Source: an uncultured Collinsella sp.
GTDB lineage: Bacteria; Actinomycetota; Coriobacteriia; Coriobacteriales; Coriobacteriaceae
Reading direction: 5' to 3'
DNA length: 64,000 nucleotides
NCBI GenBank assembly: GCA_937923795.1
Contig: CALDWI010000043.1
Location: 11,005 to 75,004 of the forward strand
Positions within the stretch are counted from its first letter, which is position 1; every line of letters begins with the position of its first letter. The notes beneath the pieces are model-generated. The model worked only from the letters and a program-made list of their open reading frames with translations. It had not been told where the DNA came from and made no database searches. Shown piece by piece: positions 17,955 through 25,301 of this stretch. The translations under genes and the position numbers were made by a program.

Positions 17955-18551
17955 CTATGAACGCCGCTCCCTCGCATGCGCGCGGGCATGCGTGCCCGCA
18001 GGCTCGTCGGGAACCATCCGATCGAGCACAATCGACGCCGCGACTAGCAGCGCCAGAACGGCCATCACAACAAGCAAACCGGGCATCGTCGTGCAATATG
18101 CGTTAACGAAGCCCAGGTAAGGGACACAAAAAGAAACGACACCGATCACGCGTGAAAAAGGCGTCTGCTCGGCGTCGTGAATGATGGTTCCATCTGCATT
18201 TTTGTTTGCGATTCCCTGCGTGCTAATCGTCTGCGCCACAGGGTCGACCTCGTACACCTGGTGCGTCACCACGGCGCCGTCGGATCGGTAAAAGGTTGCA
18301 TTGTCACCCACGGCAATATTCGTCGGCTCAACTTGGCGAACAAACACCATGGAGCCAACGGGCAGCTCGGGCTCCATAGAGCCCGAAAGCACTGCATAGG
18401 GCGTGTATCCAAATGCACGAGGGACAAAAGAAACGACGGCAAGAGCTATGACGAGCACGATCGCCAAGCTACTAAGAAGTGCAATAAAATGTTTGAGTAC
18501 ACGAGCCGCCAAAGTGATAATTCCATCCCCATCGAGGCCATATTCGATCAA
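17955..18551 (-). CDS. sipW: SipW-type signal peptidase I
   Basis: A 198-residue membrane protease of the ER/archaeal-type signal peptidase group. The nucleophile is S58 in LSGSMEPELP and the general base is H97 in VVTHQV, giving the Ser-His dyad typical of SipW rather than the Ser-Lys dyad of ordinary SPase I. There is one N-terminal membrane span (about 22-45) and one near the C-terminus (about 155-178), with a basic tail. In the family it processes TasA/camelysin-type precursors; three such genes follow on the same strand. The start is uncertain: TTG at 18551 gives the longest frame, but a TTG twelve codons further in, with GGGGATGG upstream, is also plausible. Confidence 0.88.
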   Translation of the reverse strand: MIEYGLDGDGIITLAARVLKHFIALLSSLAIVLVIALAVVSFVPRAFGYTPYAVLSGSMEPELPVGSMVFVRQVEPTNIAVGDNATFYRSDGAVVTHQVYEVDPVAQTISTQGIANKNADGTIIHDAEQTPFSRVIGVVSFCVPYLGFVNAYCTTMPGLLVVMAVLALLVAASIVLDRMVPDEPAGTHARAHARERRS

Positions 18552-18595
18552 TTCAAGGGCCCGCCACTTTCCTCAAACGCTACAAGGCCCTTGAA
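18552..18595 (-). promoter_or_regulatory. Stem-loop in the sipW leader
   Basis: TTCAAGGGC (18552-18560) pairs with GCCCTTGAA (18587-18595). A GAGGAAAG purine run lies in the loop, just before the sipW start, so the structure could modulate ribosome access. Confidence 0.45.
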
Positions 18596-18640
18596 AATGG
18601 GATTCGAAAAAGCCAATTTGAAATCTTTTTCATGGCATAT

Positions 18641-18669
18641 ACCATACTGTTGACCTTTACTTTTTGCAA
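18641..18669 (-). promoter_or_regulatory. Predicted sipW operon promoter
   Basis: On the minus strand TTGCAA (18664-18669) is followed after 17 bases by TATGGT (18641-18646), about 90 bases upstream of sipW. The local sequence is AT-rich compared with its surroundings. Confidence 0.45.
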
Positions 18670-18813
18670 CACTTGATACCGAAATGCCCAGAAATTGGCG
18701 TGAGCAGTCTTTAATACCCGTACCGGCCTGCCTTGTTCGATACCTGCAACCAACCCCCCTATGCTATTTTTTCACGCTAAGTATGCTTTGTTGTACAACG
18801 CAAATGATGCTAT

Positions 18814-18825
18814 CCCCCCCCCCCC
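18814..18825. repeat. 12-base C homopolymer upstream of the sipW operon
   Basis: Twelve consecutive C (G on the operon's strand) lie in an AT-rich 477-base gene-free stretch about 145 bases upstream of the predicted sipW promoter. Such tracts slip during replication. The rest of this stretch (18670-18917) shows no gene. Confidence 0.9.
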
Positions 18826-18917
18826 AATTAAAATTTCTATTCAATGTTTCATTTCATTCCAAGCTTCGCCATGTATCAGAATCTTGGCAAGATTCGGTCA
18901 CTCCACACCATAGCTTT

Positions 18918-19035
18918 CCGAAAACCCGTCCCACCCTGTCCATATCAGGGAATCGAACCCTCGGCTTATTAGGCCCTCCATCAATAAAGGGGCGCCCGCC
19001 GGGCGGGCGAAGCATTTAGAAGATGGGCCTAGCAC
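18918..19035 (-). repeat. Gene-end intergenic cassette, copy 2 (without the long hairpin)
   Basis: It matches the flanks of 9428-9657 but holds only a short near-palindrome GCGCCCGCCGGGCGGGCG (about 18992-19009) where the other copy has a 129-nt hairpin. It contains GGGAATCGAACCC, which resembles the complement of a tRNA T-arm, but no tRNA can be folded. It ends with the stop codon of the amber-interrupted gene. Confidence 0.65.
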
Positions 19036-19691
19036 TCCTTCTTCATGGCGTTGTAACCGATCAGCACGGTCCAGACATACGCGCAGGTCTTCGGAATCAT
19101 GAGCATGCCGATAGCCGGGACAACCTCGGCCCACAGAACCACGGGGATCTAGAAACCGACGCTCAGCACAATGGTGAGCCACATCCAGCGGAAGGCCTCG
19201 TCGCCATCTTCCTTCGCACTGCGGTAGAACAGCACGATGACGATGAGCCCCATGATGGCAAACGGGATGTTGCGCAGAATGCCCCACTCGAGCGGGGTCT
19301 GGTTGGTGAGCCACTGGTTCTGCGGCAGCATGCACAGCGCGACACGCATGGCGGCAAGGGCAAAGATCGCCGAGGTCGTCGAGACGTGATTCTTAACCTG
19401 ATAGCGCTCGCGCCACACGTAGTAGAGCAGCGCGTAGAAGACGGTCATGGTAATCGAGGTGATCAGCTTTCCCAGGCCCAGCTGCACGGCATAAGCGTCA
19501 AAGCCAGTCGTGCAGAGCGCCAGCGCACAGGGCACCAGGTGAAATGAATCGCCGGCACCCAATACGACCGCCATCCAGCCAAACAGCTGGAACTGACGGT
19601 TGCCCTTGCTGCCGCGAATCATACGAATGCCGAGGGTAAAGACCGTCACCAGATAGACAATGTCAAAAAGCGTTTCGAATAAAGCGCGCAT
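19029..19691 (-). pseudogene. Multi-span membrane protein gene interrupted by an in-frame amber codon
   Basis: The frame starts at the ATG at 19691 with AAAGGAG upstream and encodes 180 residues with about five membrane spans (from ALFETLFDIVYLVTVFTLGI on). It meets TAG at 19149-19151. The same frame then continues for 39 more codons (IPVVLWAEVVPAIGMLMIPK and on, ending GYNAMKKEC) to a second TAG at 19029. The continuation is hydrophobic and natural-looking, so a single base change, for example TGG to TAG, is the simplest reading. A sequencing error is possible. I do not recognise the family. A TetR-type palindrome lies in its promoter and a damaged TetR-like gene lies just upstream. Confidence 0.7.
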
Positions 19692-19764
19692 ATATACGTC
19701 TCCTTTAAAGAATGGTTGCAAACGAACGGTTTTGGTTCTTGGCGCCACGCATCACCCCCTTAAC

Positions 19765-19779
19765 GTGAACGCTGTTCAC
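19765..19779. promoter_or_regulatory. TetR-type operator-like palindrome
   Basis: GTGAAC-GCT-GTTCAC lies about 75 bases upstream of the amber-interrupted membrane gene and downstream of the truncated TetR-like gene. Its symmetry and spacing resemble TetR/AcrR operators. Confidence 0.55.
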
Positions 19780-19796
19780 TTTCTAACCGTAAAAAT

Positions 19797-19813
19797 CCCC
19801 GCCTTGCGCGGGG
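19797..19813 (-). terminator. Terminator after the TetR-like fragment
   Basis: CCCCGC / GCGGGG stem with a five-base loop. On the minus strand it is followed by ATTTTT. Confidence 0.75.
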
Positions 19814-19817
19814 ACCG

Positions 19818-20204
19818 TTAGTAGAGGGTGCGGCGCGTAATCTCGAGCGCGGCACTCGGATCAAAATCTTGTTGAATCACAGCGGAGAGCATGAGCGAGA
19901 ACAGGACCTCGGCAAATTGCTCGGCAGAAAACTGATCGGTAAAGGCGTTCGGACGCACCCGCGGATCGCGCTCGAGCACTACGCACAGCTGGTCGAGAAT
20001 ATGCTGCCAGGCATGATGCATACGGCGCTTGCCGTCCGCAGAATCCTGCTGCATGAATCCCAGCGAGTGATGTGTAAAGAAACCCGGATACGTTTGGCAG
20101 CCGTACTCCATCTGGCGATACATCCAGCGGATGCAGGAGAGCGTGTCTTCCAAGACGGCCTCGTCATCGGGGTGATGGAAAATGTCGCCCCAAACGCTTG
20201 CCAC
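19818..20204 (-). pseudogene. TetR-family regulator fragment lacking the DNA-binding domain
   Basis: The 128 residues resemble a TetR C-terminal ligand/dimer domain (HHPDDEAVLEDTLSCIRWMY, then SAEQFAEVLFSLMLSAVIQQ and ITRRTLY at the end). No helix-turn-helix precedes it: the frame upstream runs straight through the terminator of the flavodoxin gene at 20230-20254, so it cannot be extended. The GTG at 20204 is the first usable in-frame start, without a clear ribosome site. I read it as a 5'-truncated regulator whose former target was probably the adjacent membrane gene, also damaged. A short self-standing protein cannot be excluded. Confidence 0.5.
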
Positions 20205-20229
20205 GGTTGCGCCCGCGAGTGTCAAGAAA

Positions 20230-20254
20230 AAAGCCTCGAGAATTTCGAGGCTTT
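20230..20254 (-). terminator. Terminator of the flavodoxin-family gene
   Basis: AAAGCCTCGA / TCGAGGCTTT stem with a short loop. On the minus strand a run of six T follows. Confidence 0.85.
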
Positions 20255-20296
20255 CACATTTGTATTGTTTTGCGCGAAGGACCGCGAACGGCAAGG

Positions 20297-20848
20297 CTAC
20301 TCGCCCAGCACGGCCTTCTTGGCCGCCGCCGCCATATGGTCCAGATCATCCTTGGTGGGGTGATCCTTTGCGGCAACCCAGTTGTCGAGCAGCATCTTAA
20401 ATCGGGCGTTGTCGGGATCTTGCTCGAGCATGGCCTCGTAGCGCTGCTTGACCGCGGGGCCCATCTTGCCCTGGCACATAGCCCAGCCTACAAGCTCGGC
20501 ATCCTCGGCCAGATTTGAGCTCACGCGGTCGATAATCTGCCTAAAGTACTCCTCGCTGGCGCCAAAACCGCAGGTGCCAAACAGGAAGACGCGCTTGCCG
20601 TGCAAGGCGGAGAGCAACGCCGCGACCGAAGGCGTGCACGCGCCCTTGTCGCACCAAAAACCGACGAGCACTGTGTCGGCCGCGCAGGCGCCCTGCGCCT
20701 CGAGCGCAACCTGATCTGCATCCGCATCGTCGCTCAACGCCGCGGCATGGACAAACTCAACGCCCGCAGCCTGCAGAGCGCGCTTGATCGCGCCCGAAAC
20801 CATCCTGGTATTACCGCTCTTGCTGTTAACCACCAAAGAGCACGTCAT
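20297..20848 (-). CDS. Flavodoxin-family protein
   Basis: The 183-residue protein begins MTCSLVVNSKSGNTRMVSGA, with SKSGNT matching the FMN-phosphate loop of flavodoxins. LVGFWCDKGACTPS and FLFGTCGFGAS fit the later FMN-contacting loops. The C-terminal 50 residues (KQRYEAMLEQDPDNARFKML) are helical, an extension common in family members annotated only as flavodoxin family. It probably binds FMN and transfers electrons; the partner is unknown. The ATG at 20848 was preferred over a GTG two codons earlier because of spacing from GAGG. It stands alone between the TetR-like fragment and the ABC exporter pair. Confidence 0.75.
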   Translation of the reverse strand: MTCSLVVNSKSGNTRMVSGAIKRALQAAGVEFVHAAALSDDADADQVALEAQGACAADTVLVGFWCDKGACTPSVAALLSALHGKRVFLFGTCGFGASEEYFRQIIDRVSSNLAEDAELVGWAMCQGKMGPAVKQRYEAMLEQDPDNARFKMLLDNWVAAKDHPTKDDLDHMAAAAKKAVLGE

Positions 20849-20975
20849 AGTCACGTTGCCTCGTATCCCCCAAAACTAAAGCCACTAATGCAATTTATTA
20901 GATGAATATCTTAGTACTAACGTGACAGATGTAAACCACCGTCTGTCGATTGATTAATTTGCCCCACGGGCTTGC

Positions 20976-22835
20976 TCACTGGGCAAACTGGCTGCGATAG
21001 AGTTCGGCGTAGAAGCCGCCTGCCGCTAGCAGCTCGTCGTGCGTGCCGCGCTCGATAATCTGGCCGTCGCGCATCACCAGAATGCAGTCGGCGTTGCGGA
21101 TCGTCGACAGGCGGTGCGCCACCACAAAGCTTGTGCGGCCGGCCATAAGCTCGTCGAACGCCGCCTGCACCTGCAGCTCGGTGCGGGTATCGATGCTCGA
21201 GGTCGCCTCGTCCAGCAGCAGAATCGCCGGGTCGGTGAGCATGACGCGCGCGATGCACAGCAGCTGTTTTTGACCCTGGCTAAACGTGCCGCCGTCCTCG
21301 CCGATTACCGTATCGTAGCCGCCTGGCAGCTGCACGATAAACTTGTGCGCGTGCGCGCGCTTGGCAGCTTCGATAACCTGCTCGCGCGTGGCGTCGGGAC
21401 AGCCGTAGGCGATGTTTTCCGCCACCGTGCCCTCGAACAGCCAAGTGTCCTGCAACACCATGCCAAAGGCGCGGCGCAAGCTTGCGCGCGTGTAATCACG
21501 CGAGGAACGGCCATCGACCGCAATGCGACCGGCATCGATATCGTAAAAACGCAGCAGCAAATTGATGAGCGTTGTCTTGCCACAGCCCGTAGGACCGACC
21601 AGGGCAAAGCGCATGCCGGGCTTAGCCTCGATGCAGATGTCCTGAAGCAGCTTGCGGTCGGGCACGTAGCTAAAGTCCACATGCTCAAGGGCGACCTCGC
21701 CCTGCGGTGCGGCAAGTTCCACGGCATCTGGCGCGTCGGGCTCCTGCTCGCGCGCATCGAGCAGCGCAAACATGCGGCGCGCCGAGGCATACGCGGTCTG
21801 GATCTGCGTAATGACGTTGGTGACCTCGTTGAACGGCTTGGTGTACTGGTTGGCATAGGACAGGAAGATCTGCACGCCGCCCACCGTAAGCGCCGCGGGC
21901 ACGCCCGTGATCACGCCCACGCAGCCGATCACAGCGACCACGGCATAGATGATGTTATTGATAAAGCGCGTACCGGGGTTGGAGAGCGAACCCATAAACT
22001 GCGCGCGCTCGCCCGCGGTGTAGAGCTCGGCATTGAGGGCATCGAAGCGCTGCTGGGCGTTAGGGCCATAGGCAAAGGCGTCGACAAGCTTTTGCTCGCC
22101 TACGTACTCCTCGATATGACCACCGAGCTGCCCTTGAATACGCTGCTGTGCCGTAAAGCTTTTGTTGGAAAGCTTGGCAATAGCACCAGCTGCAAAAATG
22201 GAAAGCGGCGTGATGAGTACCACCACGAGCGTCATGGTCAGGTTAATGGAGAGCATAAACGCGAGCGTGCCCACGATGGTGATAACACCGGTGAAGAGCT
22301 GCGTAAAGCCCTGCAGCAGACCGTCGCCCACCTGATCGACGTCGTTGACCACGCGGCTCATAAGGTCGCCGTGGGCATGGCTGTCGATAAAGCTGAGCGG
22401 CATACGGCTGAGCTTATCGCTCGCCTCCACGCGCATGTCGCGCACCGTTTCGTAGGACAGGCGGTTAACGCAATAGCCCTGTAGCCACTGGAAGGCCGCG
22501 GCCCCCACCACGACGAGCGCGAGTTTGGTAACAAGCGGCAGCAGCGCGTCGAAGTCCACCTGCCCGGCGGCGACGATAAGGTCGATGCCCTCGCCGATGA
22601 GAATGGGCGTATAGAGTTGCAAGATCACCGAGACGGCGGCACTCACAAACGACGCTACAAACGAAATGCGATGCGGGCGAACATAGCCCAGTAGGCGGCG
22701 GGTCACCGCACCCACGGGATAGCGCTCGGGATCGCCGGGCTGGCGCGGACCGTCGCCCAGGTCGTTGAGGTTATCGTTACCGGACACGTTGGCCGTCATC
22801 GTGGCGACCGAACCGGAGGAAGTGTACGGATTCAT
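20976..22835 (-). CDS. ABC exporter half-transporter with consensus nucleotide site (first pair)
   Basis: A 619-residue fused membrane/ATPase protein: six spans (about 45-340) and an NBD with Walker A GPTGCGKTT, signature TFSQGQKQ, Walker B LLLDEATSSID and H-loop VAHRLSTI. All catalytic residues, including the Walker B Glu and the H-loop His, are present. The adjacent gene encodes a partner with degenerate Walker B and H-loop residues, so the two form a heterodimeric exporter (BmrCD/TM287-288 type) with one active site. The gene follows its partner with TAAATG adjacency, and its ribosome site AGGAGG lies in the partner's end. The substrate is unknown; drugs or lipids are typical. Confidence 0.9.
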   Translation of the reverse strand: MNPYTSSGSVATMTANVSGNDNLNDLGDGPRQPGDPERYPVGAVTRRLLGYVRPHRISFVASFVSAAVSVILQLYTPILIGEGIDLIVAAGQVDFDALLPLVTKLALVVVGAAAFQWLQGYCVNRLSYETVRDMRVEASDKLSRMPLSFIDSHAHGDLMSRVVNDVDQVGDGLLQGFTQLFTGVITIVGTLAFMLSINLTMTLVVVLITPLSIFAAGAIAKLSNKSFTAQQRIQGQLGGHIEEYVGEQKLVDAFAYGPNAQQRFDALNAELYTAGERAQFMGSLSNPGTRFINNIIYAVVAVIGCVGVITGVPAALTVGGVQIFLSYANQYTKPFNEVTNVITQIQTAYASARRMFALLDAREQEPDAPDAVELAAPQGEVALEHVDFSYVPDRKLLQDICIEAKPGMRFALVGPTGCGKTTLINLLLRFYDIDAGRIAVDGRSSRDYTRASLRRAFGMVLQDTWLFEGTVAENIAYGCPDATREQVIEAAKRAHAHKFIVQLPGGYDTVIGEDGGTFSQGQKQLLCIARVMLTDPAILLLDEATSSIDTRTELQVQAAFDELMAGRTSFVVAHRLSTIRNADCILVMRDGQIIERGTHDELLAAGGFYAELYRSQFAQ

Positions 22836-24680
22836 TTAGCATCCCTCCTTTGCGCAGACGGATGCGGGGGCGGTCGGAGCGGACGCGGGCGTCGTGCTCC
22901 CCTGCTGGCCCTCGAGCTCCTCGCGGCGCAGCTGCGACTGGCAAATCTCGCGATAGAGCTGGCAGGTCGCGTACAGCTCGTCATGCGTGCCCAGGCCCGC
23001 AACCGAGCCGTGGTCGAGTACGCAGATCATGTCGGCATCGCGCACGGTCGAGACGCGCTGGCTCACGATGACAGTCGTCAGCGGCAGCCCGCCCTCGGCG
23101 GCACCGCGCACGCTGCGCTCGCGAATGGCATGGCGAAGCGCCGCGTCAGTCTTAAAGTCGAGCGCCGACGCGGAGTCATCCATGATCAATATCTGAGGCG
23201 AACCAACCAAGGCACGCGCGATAGTCAGGCGCTGACGCTGGCCACCACTAAAGTTCTTGCCGCCCGCCTCGACCGGGGCGTCTAAGCCCTGCGGCTTGTT
23301 GCGCACGAACTCGCTGGCCTGCGCCATGTCGAGTGCCGCCCAGAGCTCCTCGTCGGTCGCAGCTTCATCGCGCCAGGTCAGGTTGCTGCGGATGGAGCCG
23401 CTCACCAGCGATGCGCGCTGCGGAACGGTCGCGACCACACGGCGCAGCTGGTCGAGCGGCCAGGTGCGCACGTCGGCGCCCATCACGCTCACGCTGCCGG
23501 TGCTCGCATCGTACAGGCGCGGGATGAGCGAGACGAGCGTGGACTTGCCGCTACCCGTACCGCCGATAATGCCGAGCGTCTTGCCCAGCGGGAGTTCCAG
23601 CGTCACATCGTTGACAGCATTGGCCGCGCCAGCGCCAAACGAGAAGCTCGCATGGCTCAAGCTCAGCGCGGGAACTGGAGCGACATTGCCCGGCTTGGGC
23701 AGCGCGACCGGCTGGTTGCCCTCGTCGGTGATGCCCGGCACGCAATTGAGCACCTCGTTGATACGCGACGCGCTGGCGCTCGCCTTGGTAAAGACCACGA
23801 CCAGGTTGGCGACGTACACGATGGAGGTCAGGGTCTGCGTCATGTAGTTCACAAACGCCATGACCTGGCCCTGCGTAAGCTCGCCCACGCTGACCTGGAT
23901 GCCGCCCACCCACAGGATGGCGCACACGCCCAGGTTCATCACCAAAAACGTGACGGGGTTGAGAATCGACGAGAGCTTGCCCACCGCGATGGCAGTATTG
24001 GCCTGGTCGTCGGCGGCCTGCGCAAAGCGCTCGCGCTCGTGATCTTCGCGCACGAAGGCGCGAACCACGCGGGCGCCCGAAAGGCCCTCGCGGCAGATAA
24101 GCGCGATGCGGTCGAGCTTTGCCTGCAGCTGCTTGTAGTACGGAATGCAGCGCGCCATGACAACCCAGAACACCAGGCCAATGGCGGGCGTGCAGATCAA
24201 AAAGATGATGCCGAGCTTAAGGTCGATGGCAAGGGCCGCGCACATGGAGCCCACCGCTAGAAAGGGCCAGCGGATGAGCATGCGCACGCCCAGCGCCACA
24301 GCGAGCTGGACCTGGTTAACGTCGTTGGTGATGCGGGTGATGAGCGACGGCGTGCCAAAGCGGTCGAGCTCAGCATAGCTCAGCTTGTTGATGTGCTCGT
24401 AGAGCGCGCCGCGAATGTCGGTGCCCATGCCCTGCGAGGTGAGCGCCGCCATCTTTTGGCAGACGAGCGTAAACGAGATGCCGATCACGGCCATGGCGGC
24501 AAGTAGCATACCGTAGTGGATAACGGCGCTCACGTCGTGCGAGCCAATGCCCTTATCGATCATCTGGGCAATCACCAGCGGCGTCAGCAGGTCAAAGATC
24601 ACTTCGATCAACTTACACGCAGGGCCAACCACCATATACCGGCGAAACTTACCACCAAAACGCCTGAGCAGCTCAATCAT
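22836..24680 (-). CDS. ABC exporter half-transporter with degenerate nucleotide site (first pair)
   Basis: A 614-residue fused half-transporter with six spans (about 15-310) and an NBD: Walker A GGTGSGKST, signature NFSGGQRQRLTIA, and a Walker B that reads ILIMDDSASALD, with Asp replacing the catalytic Glu. The H-loop reads VSQRVSTV, with Gln replacing His. These substitutions mark the non-hydrolysing half of heterodimeric exporters. It is the first gene of the two-gene unit; GGGAG lies upstream of the ATG. The C-terminus ends in an Ala/Thr/Ser-rich tail. The same substitutions occur in the second pair at 32-36 kb, so the pairs are probably related paralogues. Confidence 0.9.
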   Translation of the reverse strand: MIELLRRFGGKFRRYMVVGPACKLIEVIFDLLTPLVIAQMIDKGIGSHDVSAVIHYGMLLAAMAVIGISFTLVCQKMAALTSQGMGTDIRGALYEHINKLSYAELDRFGTPSLITRITNDVNQVQLAVALGVRMLIRWPFLAVGSMCAALAIDLKLGIIFLICTPAIGLVFWVVMARCIPYYKQLQAKLDRIALICREGLSGARVVRAFVREDHERERFAQAADDQANTAIAVGKLSSILNPVTFLVMNLGVCAILWVGGIQVSVGELTQGQVMAFVNYMTQTLTSIVYVANLVVVFTKASASASRINEVLNCVPGITDEGNQPVALPKPGNVAPVPALSLSHASFSFGAGAANAVNDVTLELPLGKTLGIIGGTGSGKSTLVSLIPRLYDASTGSVSVMGADVRTWPLDQLRRVVATVPQRASLVSGSIRSNLTWRDEAATDEELWAALDMAQASEFVRNKPQGLDAPVEAGGKNFSGGQRQRLTIARALVGSPQILIMDDSASALDFKTDAALRHAIRERSVRGAAEGGLPLTTVIVSQRVSTVRDADMICVLDHGSVAGLGTHDELYATCQLYREICQSQLRREELEGQQGSTTPASAPTAPASVCAKEGC

Positions 24681-24908
24681 AGAAGGCGCTCCCTATCATC
24701 ATCTCTCTTCAATCTGATTCATGATAGTACGGCGAGCCCTGGAGATATGAAATCAACTCGTCACAGAACAAGCCCCCGAAACAATCAGGAAACTAGGCAC
24801 AGAGACAAAACGCCCGAACATGTTTTGGCAAAGCCAATGAGCAGCACTAGACAAGGGATTGAATTGTTCAGATTAACGCGCCTTTACGGGTGATTTTTGG
24901 ACGACGGG

Positions 24909-25001
24909 GCCCGGCCGGCGGCGAGGTGTTTGGTAGTCGAGCGATCCCGCAGGCAAAGCCGAGGACCAGCGAGACACCAAATACCTCGCCGCCGGCCGGG
25001 C
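24909..25001. repeat. Class B long hairpin element, copy B1
   Basis: The arms 24909-24934 and 24976-25001 pair over 26 positions with one wobble. The loop contains CCGCAGG and CCGAGGAC, both shared with the loop of the hairpin at 28996-29116. The rest of the gene-free stretch 24681-24890 shows only low-complexity promoter-like sequence for the ABC genes. Confidence 0.8.
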
Positions 25002-25029
25002 CATGTCGCGGCACCAAAAAACGCCCGTG

Positions 25030-25130
25030 CGCTCGATGGATTCGGATGCCCGACAGAGGCTCCTTATGGCTGCTTCCTTCCGGACCTGACCAGATTCGGA
25101 ACATGTCGTCATCCGAACCCATCGAACGCG
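25030..25130 (-). ncRNA. ffs: Signal recognition particle RNA, small bacterial type
   Basis: The minus strand carries GGTCAGGTCCGGAAGGAAGC followed by AGCC, the near-universal apical domain of SRP RNA. The flanks pair as a long rod: the 5' end CGCGTTCGATGGGTTCGGAT complements the 3' end ATCCGAATCCATCGAGCG. The length of about 100 nt fits the 4.5S-type RNA. A T-run (GCGTTTTTTGG on the minus strand) follows as a terminator. The ends are estimated from base pairing. It binds Ffh and directs membrane proteins to the translocon. Confidence 0.92.
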
Positions 25131-25212
25131 CTAGGCGCTCGGTATATCTTACCCGCTCCCGCCCGATGGGGCAAGATAGCTAATTTGGGACAGGGCCAAA
25201 AGACCACTTTTG

Positions 25213-25278
25213 AGTTGCGGTGGAATAGTTCCTGTTTTACGACCCAAGGCCAAAAACAGGAACTATTCCACCGCAACT
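25213..25278. repeat. Palindromic repeat, AGTTGCGGTGG type, copy 2
   Basis: The 25-base arm that begins AGTTGCGGTGGAATAGTTCC is mirrored exactly by the complementary arm ending at 25278. The outer 15 bases equal those of the copy at 805-871. It lies between ffs and the stop codon of the TadA fusion. Confidence 0.85.
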
Positions 25279-25301
25279 TATTGAGACTTGCCCGGAAAGA
25301 C

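Noticed and set aside
18940..18960. Sequence resembling the complement of a tRNA T-arm (GGGAATCGAACCC)
   Set aside because: No matching acceptor, D or anticodon arms can be folded around it, and the related copy at 9428 has lost the motif, so it is not a functional tRNA.
18684..19019. 111-codon open frame on the plus strand upstream of the sipW operon
   Set aside because: It runs through the 12-base C tract and the repeat cassette, has no ribosome site and shows no protein-like pattern.
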